Source of the DNA: Acetobacterium woodii DSM 1030
GTDB lineage: Bacteria; Bacillota; Clostridia; Eubacteriales; Eubacteriaceae
Assembly (NCBI RefSeq): GCF_000247605.1
Contig: NC_016894.1
Coordinates: 2,097,732 to 2,161,731, forward strand
Direction: 5' to 3'
DNA length: 64,000 nt
Part shown: piece after piece, positions 1 to 7,923 of the stretch
Position numbering within the stretch: the first letter of the stretch is position 1
How the letters are laid out: each line of letters begins with the position of its first letter
Translations under genes and position numbers: made by a program
The notes under the pieces: model-generated
Seen by the model: only the letters and a program-made list of their open reading frames with translations
What the model was told of the DNA's origin: nothing
Database searches by the model: none

Positions 1-38
1 TCATAAATGCTCTTGACGGAATCTGGGACGAATATTAG
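1..38 (+). CDS. Possible 3' end of an upstream gene
   Basis: Frame 3 reads INALDGIWDEY followed by TAG at 36-38. It may be the C-terminal tail of a gene that begins before the window, probably in the same operon as the genes that follow. Eleven residues are too few to name a family, and the stretch could be non-coding. Confidence 0.2.
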   Translation, partial: INALDGIWDEY

Positions 39-136
39 GATCTATTCACGAAACTTTGATATCAGGCAGGGCTTAAACGAATAGTCAGCAAAGTAAGTTG
101 CTAATGAGGGTGTCAAAATGAAGATAGGAGATTAAA

Positions 137-895
137 ATGGATTTGAAACTAAAAGGAAAAAACGCCATCATCACCGGGGGTTCCCGAGGGGTTGGTCGGG
201 CGATTGCATTGGGATTGGCAGCGGAAGGCGTTAACGTGGTGGTGACAGGTAGAAGTCAGTCAACTGAGCTACTGACAGTAACGCAAGAAGCCCAAGCCTT
301 GGGGGTTAAAGCGTTTTTTATTACCGCCAAGATGGAAAATAGCAATGATCTATTAGTGATGATGAAGGAAGCCGAAGCATTGTTGGGAAGTTTGGATATT
401 CTCATTAATAATGCCGGAATTTGGCTGACCGGTTGGATTCAGGATATTCCTTTAGATGATTGGGAACAAACGATGGATGTTAATCTGACGGCGCCTTTTC
501 TAACTTCCCAGTATTTTGCCAAAATTAATCTGGACAAAAACCGACCGGGAAAAATTATCAATATTAATTCCCAGGCCGCTTTTAACGGTTCAACAACTGG
601 CCATGCCCATTACGCGGCCAGTAAAGCTGGGATGGTGGCACTTACGATTTCGATGGCGCGGGAACTGTCTTCCAAAGGGATTACCGTTAATGGGATTGCT
701 CTGGGGATTGTTAACACCGATATGATCCACGATAAAATTGATTCAAACCCGGGTTATTACGAAAGCCGGATTCCCATCGGGCGGGTGGCACAACCCGAGG
801 ACATCGCCAACATCGTTGTTTTTATGGTTTCCGAACCAGCATCATATTTGACCGGAACCACGATCGACGCTACCGGCGGAATGCTGATGCGCTAA
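137..895 (+). CDS. SDR family NAD(P)-dependent dehydrogenase
   Basis: A classical short-chain dehydrogenase/reductase of 252 aa, the normal family length. The Rossmann nucleotide-binding motif TGGSRGVG is at residues 13-20, the NNAG motif near 91-94, and the catalytic Tyr159-x-x-x-Lys163 in YAASK with serines shortly before it. The start is supported by AGGAG seven bases upstream. It probably oxidises a polyol, sugar acid or hydroxy-acid in the cytoplasm, and the substrate cannot be read from sequence. It leads a same-strand cluster with two GlpA/GlpB-like flavoproteins, a DUF1667 protein and a class II aldolase, which suggests a sugar-alcohol or sugar-phosphate catabolic pathway (inference). 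FabG-like 3-oxoacyl reductases share these motifs, but no fatty-acid genes are nearby. Confidence 0.88.
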   Translation: MDLKLKGKNAIITGGSRGVGRAIALGLAAEGVNVVVTGRSQSTELLTVTQEAQALGVKAFFITAKMENSNDLLVMMKEAEALLGSLDILINNAGIWLTGWIQDIPLDDWEQTMDVNLTAPFLTSQYFAKINLDKNRPGKIININSQAAFNGSTTGHAHYAASKAGMVALTISMARELSSKGITVNGIALGIVNTDMIHDKIDSNPGYYESRIPIGRVAQPEDIANIVVFMVSEPASYLTGTTIDATGGMLMR

Positions 896-994
896 ACGAT
901 AACCTAAACTCGCAAAGTAGGGGCAAATATCAACCGCCCGTAAAACAAATTTAATAAATGCACAATAAACACACCATTATGAGAGGAAATTATC

Positions 995-2446
995 ATGAAT
1001 CACTACGATGTTATCATCATTGGCGGCGGGATTACCGGCACCGCCATTGCTCATGAATTATCAAAATATAAATTGACGGCAGCCTTGCTGGAACGAGGAA
1101 GCGATATCGGAATCGGAACAACCAAAGGAAACGGAGGAGTTGTTCATTCCGGTTATGATCCCACCCCCGGCAGCGTAAAAGCAAAAATCAACGTTCAGGG
1201 TGCCAATAGTTACCCAAAACTGGCAAAAGATTTACAATTTGGATTGATTAATCCGGGCCTTTTTGTGGTTGGCTTTAATGACGCGGATAAGGAAGTATTG
1301 GAACACAAATTGGATTATGGGATTAAAAACGGGGTTAAAGATTTGGCAATTATTAGTGCAAAGCAAATGCGAAACCGGGAACCTCATCTATCATCGGAAG
1401 CAAAATTTGCTTTGTATGCACCCACGACCACGGTTGTTGATCCCTTTGAGGTTGCCTTAGCTTTTGCTGAAAATGCCAAAACGAATGGCGTTGATATTAT
1501 AACCAATCAAACCGTGACCGCAATTCAAAAAACTAAAGAAGGTTTTATAGTTACCACCTCAAATACGACCTATCGTTGCGATTATATTGTTAACGCTGCC
1601 GGTAATCACGCTGACGATGTTGCCAAACTTATTGGCATTGAAGAATATCAAATCAAACCACGCCATGGAGATCTGTTAGTTTTTGACAAAGACATGAAAA
1701 ATAAACCACAAACGGTCATGTTTCCCTGTCCCGGACCAGATACAAAAGGAATTGCCTGTATTCCCACGGTTCACGGCAACACCATTGTTGGTTCGACAGC
1801 AACGATGATGGATGATAAGGAGTCGGTTTGCAATTACGGGCCGGGCATCCAAATCCTGATTGATGGAGTTCATCGCCTTTTACCGGATCTCGAAGCTAAT
1901 CAGGTGATTCGTACCTTTGCTGGTTTGCGACCAGTCGTAATAAATCATAACAATGACTTTTTTATTGCTGAATCACAGACGGTAAAGGGTTTTATTCATG
2001 CTGCCGGGATTCAATCGCCGGGTATTGCATCTGCTCCGGCAATTGCTGAAACAGTGCGGGACTTATTGGACAATGCGGGCCTAAAAATAAACCCGAAACC
2101 CAATTACCAGCCATACCGGGAAAAGCAGATTCGCTTTGCCGAATTGTCATTGGAAGAACAAGACCAATTAATTCGCGATAACCCAGCTTATGGTCGAATT
2201 GTCTGCCGCTGTGAAACCGTAACAGAAGGGGAAATTATCGACGCCATTCATGGCAATATTCCCGCCCGAACGCTGGATGCCATCAAAAGAAGAACCCGAG
2301 CCGGCATGGGGCGCTGTCAAAGCGGCTTTTGCCAATACAAGATTATCGCATTGCTCAGCCGGGAACTGAAGATTCCTTTAGATGATGTCTGTCTGGAAGA
2401 TCGCGGCTCAGAACTTCTCTGGGGAAAGGTAAAAGGGGAGGCGTGA
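995..2446 (+). CDS. FAD-dependent oxidoreductase, GlpA-like with C-terminal [2Fe-2S] BFD-type domain
   Basis: A 483-aa flavoprotein of the DAO/glycerol-3-phosphate dehydrogenase superfamily. The FAD-binding motif GGGITG lies at the N-terminus and the DAO fold runs to about residue 365. The C-terminal domain (about 405-475) carries CRC and CQSGFC, a four-Cys pattern of BFD-like [2Fe-2S] domains as in anaerobic GlpA. RBS GAGAGG precedes ATG 995. The stop is one base from the next start, so it is translationally linked to the GlpB-like gene. By analogy with GlpABC it would oxidise a sn-glycerol-3-phosphate-like or hydroxy-acid substrate and pass electrons through the partner flavoprotein. No glycerol kinase or GlpC-type CCG-domain gene is visible, so the true substrate is unknown. 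Confidence 0.85.
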   Translation: MNHYDVIIIGGGITGTAIAHELSKYKLTAALLERGSDIGIGTTKGNGGVVHSGYDPTPGSVKAKINVQGANSYPKLAKDLQFGLINPGLFVVGFNDADKEVLEHKLDYGIKNGVKDLAIISAKQMRNREPHLSSEAKFALYAPTTTVVDPFEVALAFAENAKTNGVDIITNQTVTAIQKTKEGFIVTTSNTTYRCDYIVNAAGNHADDVAKLIGIEEYQIKPRHGDLLVFDKDMKNKPQTVMFPCPGPDTKGIACIPTVHGNTIVGSTATMMDDKESVCNYGPGIQILIDGVHRLLPDLEANQVIRTFAGLRPVVINHNNDFFIAESQTVKGFIHAAGIQSPGIASAPAIAETVRDLLDNAGLKINPKPNYQPYREKQIRFAELSLEEQDQLIRDNPAYGRIVCRCETVTEGEIIDAIHGNIPARTLDAIKRRTRAGMGRCQSGFCQYKIIALLSRELKIPLDDVCLEDRGSELLWGKVKGEA

Positions 2447-2447
2447 T

Positions 2448-3728
2448 ATGAAAACACAAACCTATGATGTGATTGTTATCGGGGGCGGTCCGGCCGGGAT
2501 GGCGGCAGCACTTAAAGCGAAAGAAAAAGGTGCTACGGTGGCGATTGTCGAACGAAATGACGAGCTGGGTGGAATCCTTAACCAATGTATTCATAGTGGT
2601 TTTGGACTCAGTTATTTTAAAGCAGAACTGACTGGTCCGGAATATGCTGAATTATTCATTAATCAGGTTAATAACGCCGGAATTGATGTTTATTTAAAAA
2701 CAATGGTGATTGATTTAAATCATAAAAAGCAAGTAAAAGCGGTGAATGAAGCGGGGATGCTAGTATTAGATGCCGGCGCAATCGTTTTAGCAATGGGGTG
2801 TCGAGAACGAACCAGAGGGGCGATTAAAATTCCCGGAAGCCGACCCGCAGGAGTATTGACCGCCGGGCTGGCGCAACGTTATGTGAACATCGAAAACCGT
2901 AAACCGGGAGAACGAGTAGTCATTCTCGGTTCCGGAGACATCGGTTTAATTATGGCCAGACGCCTGACCTTGGAAGGCATGCAAGTTTTAGGAGTTTACG
3001 AATTGATGCCCTATGCCAACGGACTTTATCGAAACATTAAAAATTGTTTAGATGATTTTGATATTCCCTTGCATTTATCGACAACGGTAACAAACATTAT
3101 CGGTCATCCGCATCTGGAAGCGATTGAAGTGGCCAAAGTCGATGAACACTTACAAGTAATTGAAGGTACTCGGGAAATTATTGCGTGTGATACGTTGCTG
3201 CTTTCGATCGGTCTTATTCCGGAAAATGAACTGTCCCAAAAATCTGGGATCAGTTTAAATAAACGGACCAATGGACCACTGGTTGATGAAAAATTAGAAA
3301 CCGAGCGGCCCGGGATTTTTGCCTGCGGAAATGTTCTTCATGTTCATGATCTGGTTGACAATGTTACCTTGGAAGCTGAACAGGCCGGAATCTGTGCGGC
3401 TGACTATGCTTTGGGAAAGAAAAATAATAAAATAGCAGCTGAACATAAAGCAATGCTTGTCGTGGAACCCGGTGAAAACGTTGGGTATACAGTTCCGGTT
3501 AAGTTAAACTTACCATTGGGACAGGCTGTAAAAATTCAATTCCGGGTTCGTCGCCCCCTGGCTAAGGCTCAGGTCGAAGTAAATGTTGGTCAGCATCTTA
3601 TCTACACCGGCACAAAAAAGGCGTTTAAACCAAGCGTGATGGAAGCGATTGTCCTGGAATCGTCAGATATTGATAGGCTGGACATAAACAATGACACGCT
3701 TATCGTATCCGTTAAGGAGGAAAAATAA
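2448..3728 (+). CDS. FAD/NAD(P)-binding oxidoreductase, GlpB-like partner subunit
   Basis: A 426-aa pyridine-nucleotide-disulfide-type flavoprotein. The N-terminal FAD site GGGPAG is followed by LGGILNQCIHSGFG (about 42-55). A second nucleotide-binding motif GSGDIG lies near residue 165, and CGNVLHVHDLVDN near 300 matches the C-terminal FAD contact of the family. It sits between the GlpA-like gene and the DUF1667 gene with 1-nt and 0-nt gaps. This three-gene order is typical of anaerobic dehydrogenases in which DUF1667 stands in for GlpC (family knowledge). Role in electron transfer from the GlpA-like subunit to NAD(P) or a membrane carrier is inferred. Confidence 0.83.
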   Translation: MKTQTYDVIVIGGGPAGMAAALKAKEKGATVAIVERNDELGGILNQCIHSGFGLSYFKAELTGPEYAELFINQVNNAGIDVYLKTMVIDLNHKKQVKAVNEAGMLVLDAGAIVLAMGCRERTRGAIKIPGSRPAGVLTAGLAQRYVNIENRKPGERVVILGSGDIGLIMARRLTLEGMQVLGVYELMPYANGLYRNIKNCLDDFDIPLHLSTTVTNIIGHPHLEAIEVAKVDEHLQVIEGTREIIACDTLLLSIGLIPENELSQKSGISLNKRTNGPLVDEKLETERPGIFACGNVLHVHDLVDNVTLEAEQAGICAADYALGKKNNKIAAEHKAMLVVEPGENVGYTVPVKLNLPLGQAVKIQFRVRRPLAKAQVEVNVGQHLIYTGTKKAFKPSVMEAIVLESSDIDRLDINNDTLIVSVKEEK

Positions 3729-4136
3729 GTGAATTCTAAAAAAAATGATACTGACTTAAAAGAAATTAAAGTCTGTTGTACCACCTGTCCCAAGGAATGT
3801 GTCGTGACAATTTTAGTTCAAGATGATACTTTAGTTAAAATAACGGGTGAAGGTTGCAAAAGAGGGAAAAAATTTGCTCAAAAGGAGCTGACCGATCCGG
3901 AAAGAACTTTAACCAGCACTGTTGTGGTGAGAAACGGCGAAACAACGTATCTTTTGCCAGTAAAAACAGCGGCGCCTATTGCTAAAAAAGATCTCGCCGC
4001 GGTGATGACCCTGATTCGCAAAACAACGCTTACCCAACCCTGTGACCGGGGCGATGTTGTTATCCCCAATATCTGTAATAGCGGCGTCGATGTAATTGCT
4101 TGTCGAAGTATCAAGGGGGACTGGCATGCGTGTTAA
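3729..4136 (+). CDS. DUF1667 domain protein, Cys-rich
   Basis: A 135-aa protein matching the DUF1667 family that accompanies GlpA/GlpB-like flavoproteins. The N-terminal part has CCTTCPKEC and a later GEGCKRG, a four-to-five-Cys pattern suited to a metal or Fe-S site. A C-terminal part (about 60-125) contains GDVVIPNICNSGVDVIACR. Translation starts at GTG 3729 directly after the preceding TAA, with AAGGAGG eight bases upstream. Its last 11 bases overlap the aldolase start. Probably a small electron-transfer or assembly subunit of the flavoprotein complex; the function is not experimentally defined as far as I know. Confidence 0.8.
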   Translation: MNSKKNDTDLKEIKVCCTTCPKECVVTILVQDDTLVKITGEGCKRGKKFAQKELTDPERTLTSTVVVRNGETTYLLPVKTAAPIAKKDLAAVMTLIRKTTLTQPCDRGDVVIPNICNSGVDVIACRSIKGDWHAC

Positions 4137-4989
4137 TTTAACTGCGGTGCTTAAAAAAGCGCAGCTCCAAAGAATTGCCATTGGGGCCTTTAACACCCCT
4201 AATCTGGAAAGTATCCAGGCGGTGATTCAAGCCGCCGAAAAATTGAACCAGCCAGTAATCATTATGCATGCTCAAATTCATGAAAAGATTGCCCCCCTTG
4301 AAATGATTGGCCCGGCGATGATTAATATGGCCGACGCTGCCAAGGTCGATGTTTGTGTTCATCTGGATCACGGTGAAGACCGGGGGTATTTGCTTCGGGC
4401 CATGAAAATGGGTTTTACCTCGGTCATGTACGATGGTTCAAAACTCCCTTATGAAGAAAATGTAGCGAATACCTGCGAAATTGTTAGAGCCGCACACAGT
4501 TTAGGGGTTTCGGTAGAAGCAGAGTTAGGTCGCGTCCTTCGCCCTGAAGGTGGCGGTAAGCCCGACCCGGACGAAGCGGCTTTGACGCCAGCGGAATGTT
4601 ATACCGATCCGCACACCGCGATGGCTTTTGTCGCCGCTACCAATGTAGATGCCTTGGCAATCGCTTTTGGCACGGCTCACGGGATTTATGAGGCAAAACC
4701 ATGCCTAGATTTTAATCGGATTGCTGAGATTCACAAATTAGTGACGGTGCCATTGGTTATGCATGGCGGATCTGGGATGGAAGACGACGATTTCAAAAAA
4801 GCGATTGCAGCGGGAATTTCAAAAATTAATTATTTTACCTATATGTCGCTGGCAGGTGGCAAGGCTGTTATTAATTTTCTGAATACACATCCGCAACAAA
4901 TTGTCCGTTTTGATGAACTGGCAGAAATTGGCCGAATGGCTATGCGTTTAGATGTGGAACGGGCAATACGAGTATTTACAGAAGAATGA
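4126..4989 (+). CDS. Class II ketose-bisphosphate aldolase (fructose-bisphosphate aldolase family)
   Basis: A zinc-dependent class II aldolase of 287 aa. Asp81-His82 in HLDHGED is the catalytic Asp plus metal ligand. The glutamate-bearing EAELG segment follows near 130, GTAHG gives a second metal His, and MHGGSG a third plus phosphate binding. ATG 4126 is chosen because AAGGGGG sits just upstream; a longer frame exists from 4096 but would start inside the DUF1667 gene without an RBS. The two genes overlap by 11 nt. Products would be DHAP plus an aldehyde. Fructose-, tagatose- or other ketose-phosphate specificity cannot be told; the operon context argues for a dedicated catabolic role rather than glycolysis. 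Confidence 0.85.
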   Translation: MRVNLTAVLKKAQLQRIAIGAFNTPNLESIQAVIQAAEKLNQPVIIMHAQIHEKIAPLEMIGPAMINMADAAKVDVCVHLDHGEDRGYLLRAMKMGFTSVMYDGSKLPYEENVANTCEIVRAAHSLGVSVEAELGRVLRPEGGGKPDPDEAALTPAECYTDPHTAMAFVAATNVDALAIAFGTAHGIYEAKPCLDFNRIAEIHKLVTVPLVMHGGSGMEDDDFKKAIAAGISKINYFTYMSLAGGKAVINFLNTHPQQIVRFDELAEIGRMAMRLDVERAIRVFTEE

Positions 4990-5127
4990 AAAAAAAGTCA
5001 ATGCAGATAATTTATTTTAATTGATTAAAAATTAAGCAAATCGTTTGTCAATTATCGTCGAATTTGTAAATTTTTATTGAAAACGAAAATCATCTTTGAA
5101 TCCTTTGTTAAATTAATCACTAATCTA

Positions 5128-5136
5128 TGTTATACT
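5128..5136 (+). promoter_or_regulatory. Extended -10 promoter (TGTTATACT)
   Basis: TG-T-TATACT forms an extended -10 element at 5128-5136, with no convincing -35. Initiation would fall near 5143, giving a leader of about 145 nt before the short Cys-protein gene. A near-identical stretch (CTATGTTATACTAT) occurs at 24028-24041. Confidence 0.4.
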
Positions 5137-5164
5137 ATAAATATTCCATATTTACGAAAAGAAA

Positions 5165-5287
5165 TGGGAATATTATCCCCGCACTGGCGTATAGTTGGAA
5201 ACCTTGATGCGATTCTTTCGGGAAAAGCAAAGGTAACTAGGACGCGTATTGAACTGTTTCAATCGTGTCAGGCTGGAGGAAGTGTTA
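5165..5287 (+). promoter_or_regulatory. Structured 5' leader, possible riboswitch or cis-regulatory RNA
   Basis: The leader can fold into a long interrupted hairpin: GCGT 5187-5190 with ACGC 5242-5245, AGTT 5193-5196 with AACT 5235-5238, CCTT 5202-5205 with AAGG 5230-5233, TGC 5208-5210 with GCA 5227-5229, and TTC 5213-5215 with GAA 5222-5224. A second hairpin follows (ATTGAA 5248-5253 with TTCAAT 5258-5263). The RBS GGAGGA is just downstream. Purine-rich internal loops (GGAAA, GA/AA, AGG) are the sort of positions that ligand-binding RNAs conserve. I could not match it to a known riboswitch class. Confidence 0.35.
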
Positions 5288-5503
5288 ATGTATAACGCTC
5301 AAGTTATCAATGGTAAAAAAGATGAGAACAAAATCACGGAGATTAAACTTTGTTGTCGCACTTGTCCCCAAAAATGTGAAATGACGCTACTTGTAGAAGG
5401 TTATTCAATCATTTATGTACAGGGTGATGGATGTAAAAAAGGAAGAATGTCTGTTTATAAAGAGTTTAAAAAAAGAAAATTAAATAATTCGTATGGGTTT
5501 TGA
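5288..5503 (+). CDS. Short stand-alone DUF1667-like Cys protein
   Basis: A 71-aa protein whose core ITEIKLCCRTCPQKC and later GDGCKKG closely parallels the N-terminal Cys region of the DUF1667 protein at 3729-4136. It lacks the C-terminal half of that family. ATG 5288 is preceded by GGAGGA at 5275-5280. It stands alone between the aldolase operon and a ferritin-like gene, behind its own promoter-like element and folded leader. It could be an independent metal-binding protein or a truncated duplicate. Function unknown. Confidence 0.6.
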   Translation: MYNAQVINGKKDENKITEIKLCCRTCPQKCEMTLLVEGYSIIYVQGDGCKKGRMSVYKEFKKRKLNNSYGF

Positions 5504-5533
5504 CACCGAATTGACACGAATCCTTATTATAAT
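5500..5533 (+). promoter_or_regulatory. Promoter region with repeated TTGACAC element
   Basis: TTGACA occurs twice, at 5500-5505 and 5511-5516, as part of an 11-bp-spaced direct repeat (TTGACACCGAA/TTGACACGAAT). TATAAT is at 5528-5533. With the first copy, a -10 at 5524-5529 (TTATTA) gives an 18-bp spacer. The repeat may instead be a regulator site. GAAAATCA 5546-5553 and TGATTTTC 5562-5569 form an inverted repeat in the leader. Confidence 0.4.
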
Positions 5534-5596
5534 GATGGCATCAAAGAAAATCAATAACAACTGATTTTCAAAAATCACATAATAAGGAGATTTAAA

Positions 5597-6106
5597 ATGA
5601 AACGTTTAGTAAAACTATTAACAACTGCTGCGCTGGTTTTAACATTATTTGGAACAACGGGTCTGGTAATGGCTCAAGAGACTTCTTATGGATCAGCAGG
5701 AGCACTCTCTGATGAATGTCTCACCTTGGAAGAAATGCTAACCTATGCCATTCAGGATGAATATGCAGCCGAAGCCGAATATGCTAAGATTATCGAAGTT
5801 TATGGTGCGGTCAAACCTTATTCAAATATCGTTAAAGCAGAAACCCAACACATCAGCGCTTTAGTTCCATTATTTGAAGCCAATGCGATTAGCGTTCCAG
5901 TAAATGATGCCGCCTCCCATGTCGTACTACCAGCATCTTTAAAAGAAAGTTATGCCATCGGTGTTGAAGCCGAAATAAAAAACATTGATATGTATAACCG
6001 TTTTCTGGAACAACAACTGCCTGACAACGTCCGCACGGTGTTTGAATCACTAAAAGCAGCATCGGAAAAACATCTGGTTGCTTTCCAACGAAAAGCTAAC
6101 CGATAA
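5597..6106 (+). CDS. Exported ferritin-like protein (DUF2202-like)
   Basis: A 169-aa protein with a Sec signal peptide: MKRL, a hydrophobic core, then cleavage likely after VMAQ around residue 27. The mature part is helical and carries diiron-type carboxylate patterns, DEYAAEAEYAKI near 52-63 and ETQH near 80-83, with a second EAEI-N-D-MY segment near 125-135. That arrangement resembles the DUF2202 ferritin-like four-helix bundle. RBS AAGGAG is well placed. A role in iron or oxygen handling outside the membrane is inferred. The gene has its own promoter-like region and ends at a good terminator, so it is probably monocistronic. Confidence 0.7.
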   Translation: MKRLVKLLTTAALVLTLFGTTGLVMAQETSYGSAGALSDECLTLEEMLTYAIQDEYAAEAEYAKIIEVYGAVKPYSNIVKAETQHISALVPLFEANAISVPVNDAASHVVLPASLKESYAIGVEAEIKNIDMYNRFLEQQLPDNVRTVFESLKAASEKHLVAFQRKANR

Positions 6107-6137
6107 AGAATAATTAATTAAATAGTATTGCAATGTT

Positions 6138-6172
6138 AAAAAGGAAATGGTCAATAATCATTTCCTTTTTTT
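6138..6172 (+). terminator. Rho-independent terminator
   Basis: AAGGAAATG and CATTTCCTT form the stem, followed by a T tract; it lies 32 nt after the ferritin-like gene. Confidence 0.85.
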
Positions 6173-6264
6173 ATGCTACAATTTTTAACAAAAAATGTTA
6201 TTTTTTGTTGGTAGACTTAACCACTTTTCTTGCTTATACTTATAATATTAAAAGGAGAAAATAT

Positions 6265-6708
6265 ATGATTGATCAAAATATTCGCATTTTGCGTAAAAAA
6301 AATAAACTTAGTCAGGAAAAACTGGCTGAACTAGTTAAAGTGTCCCGTCAAACATTAGCCAAATGGGAGAATGGCGAAACGGTTCCGGATATTAATCAAT
6401 GCAAAATCATTGCCGATCTTTTTTGCATATCGCTAGAAGAAATATCCAGCGATATGAGTGAAGCGGAAATGATCCATCTGGGGCCAAAAGGAAAGCAATT
6501 TTTTGGGGTTGTCACGGTTGGCAAGGATGGTCATCTGATCATTCCTCACCAAGCCCAAGAACTTTATCATCTCAAACCAGGCGATCGGTTAGTGGTTTTG
6601 GGTGAAGATGAAACCCAGGGAATTGCGATGCTTAAAGCGGAACGATTCCTGGAGTTTGCCGAGCTGATTAAAAATGCTAAACTGGAGGAGGAGTTGCACG
6701 ATGAGTAA
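6265..6708 (+). CDS. XRE-family regulator fused to an AbrB-like domain
   Basis: A 147-aa two-domain regulator. Residues 1-62 are a helix-turn-helix of the XRE/Cro type (NIRILRKKNKLSQEKLAELV, then SRQTLAKWENGETVPD). Residues about 73-130 resemble a SpoVT/AbrB swapped-hairpin domain (VTVGKDGHLIIPHQAQELYHLKPGDRLVVLG). The start is ATG 6265 behind AAAAGGAG; the frame is open further upstream through the terminator but has no RBS there. It overlaps the glycosyltransferase gene by 8 nt, so the two are translationally coupled and the regulator probably controls that enzyme. Two DNA-binding folds in one small protein are of some interest. Confidence 0.8.
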   Translation: MIDQNIRILRKKNKLSQEKLAELVKVSRQTLAKWENGETVPDINQCKIIADLFCISLEEISSDMSEAEMIHLGPKGKQFFGVVTVGKDGHLIIPHQAQELYHLKPGDRLVVLGEDETQGIAMLKAERFLEFAELIKNAKLEEELHDE

Positions 6709-7906
6709 AATCATCTTTTTTTCAATCCCTGCTTATGGTCACACTAATCCGACCATTCCCGTGATTCGCGAATTGGTAAATAACGGACATGAGGTATGGT
6801 ATTATTCTTTTTTTGAATTTCAGAAAAAAATAGAAGCCGTGGGCGCTAAATTTATATCGTGTGATGCCTATCTGCCTTTTATTACACCGGACGAACTGGA
6901 AAAAAAAGCAGGCAAGGATTTTGCTGCCCTCATTGAAATGGTTGTTGACACCACGCTTTCAATGGAAGAGAAAGTTTGTTCTGAACTAACCGTTTTTCAG
7001 CCGGATTGTATTGTCTCCGACTCAATTTGCTTCTGGGGTAAACTTTTTGCAAAAAAACTAAATATTCGCTATATTTGTTCTACCACCACTTTCGCTTTTA
7101 ATCAATATACCGCCAAATTAATGAAACCGGGTTTTAAAGAAACGATCCGGATGATTATCGGAATGCCGCGAATCAACCGAAAAATAAACGCATTAAAAGG
7201 CCATGGTTATGTGGTCAATAATTTTATTGATATTATCCAAAATGATAATGTGACTGACACTATTGTATACACATCAAAGACATTTCAGCCATTGGTCAAT
7301 ACCTTTTCTGACCGCTATGCATTCGTCGGTCCAGCTATCATCGAGCCCAATGTTTCCACGGCAATTTCAAAACAACGAAAAAAAGTCTATATTTCATTGG
7401 GAACAATCTTAAATCAAAATCGTGATTTTTATAAGAATTGTATTGAAGCGTTTCGTGATGAAACGTTTAATGTGGTAATGGCGGTGGGTGATAAAATGGA
7501 TTTAGCTGCTTTAGGAAAAATACCAAATCATTTTCTAGTTAAAAACCATGTCAACCAGCTTGAGATTTTAAGCCAGGCTGACGTTTTTATTACGCATTGT
7601 GGAATGAATAGTGTTAATGAGAGTTTATATTTCGGAGTACCAATGGTTTTATTTCCGCAGCATAGTGAAGAAGGTGTTGTGGCCAATCGGGTAGCAGAGC
7701 TAGGCGCGGGGATTAAGCTGAAAGGATCTTATCCCCATCATTTAAAAGAAATGGTCAAGCTTGTTTTAAATGATGAATCATTTCGCAAAAACGCCAATCA
7801 ATTAGGTGAAAGTTTTAAAAAAGCCGGCGGCGCAAAAGCAGCCGCGACATTTATTGAAAATTGTATATCTTCAATAAGCCGCGAGAAAGATCCCGCGACT
7901 TATTGA
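6701..7906 (+). CDS. MGT-type glycosyltransferase (GT1 family)
   Basis: A 401-aa GT-B fold enzyme. The acceptor domain begins FFSIPAYGHTNPTIPVI. The C-terminal nucleotide-sugar donor motif is THCGMNSVNESLYFGVPMV near 305-323, followed by PQHSEEGVVANRV, as in macrolide and other UDP-sugar glycosyltransferases. The likely reaction is transfer of glucose from UDP-glucose to a small hydrophobic acceptor or lipid, conferring detoxification or making a glycolipid (family knowledge; substrate unknown). ATG 6701 has GGAGGAG upstream. A hairpin spans its stop codon. Confidence 0.82.
   Translation: MSKIIFFSIPAYGHTNPTIPVIRELVNNGHEVWYYSFFEFQKKIEAVGAKFISCDAYLPFITPDELEKKAGKDFAALIEMVVDTTLSMEEKVCSELTVFQPDCIVSDSICFWGKLFAKKLNIRYICSTTTFAFNQYTAKLMKPGFKETIRMIIGMPRINRKINALKGHGYVVNNFIDIIQNDNVTDTIVYTSKTFQPLVNTFSDRYAFVGPAIIEPNVSTAISKQRKKVYISLGTILNQNRDFYKNCIEAFRDETFNVVMAVGDKMDLAALGKIPNHFLVKNHVNQLEILSQADVFITHCGMNSVNESLYFGVPMVLFPQHSEEGVVANRVAELGAGIKLKGSYPHHLKEMVKLVLNDESFRKNANQLGESFKKAGGAKAAATFIENCISSISREKDPATY
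7872..7905 (+). repeat. Hairpin overlapping the glycosyltransferase stop codon
   Basis: CAATAAG-c-CGCG at 7872-7883 pairs with CGCG-a-CTTATTG at 7894-7905, separated by 10 nt. No T tract follows, so it is more likely an mRNA-stability or processing hairpin than a terminator. Confidence 0.5.
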
Positions 7907-7923
7907 GAATTGGAGGTATTAAA

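Noticed and set aside
5165-5263. c-di-GMP-I (GEMM) riboswitch
   Set aside because: Some conserved pieces are present but not in the canonical order, so only a structured leader is claimed.
5077-5295. 72-codon open frame upstream of the short Cys protein
   Set aside because: It lies across the promoter-like element and folded leader, has no RBS and no protein-like pattern.
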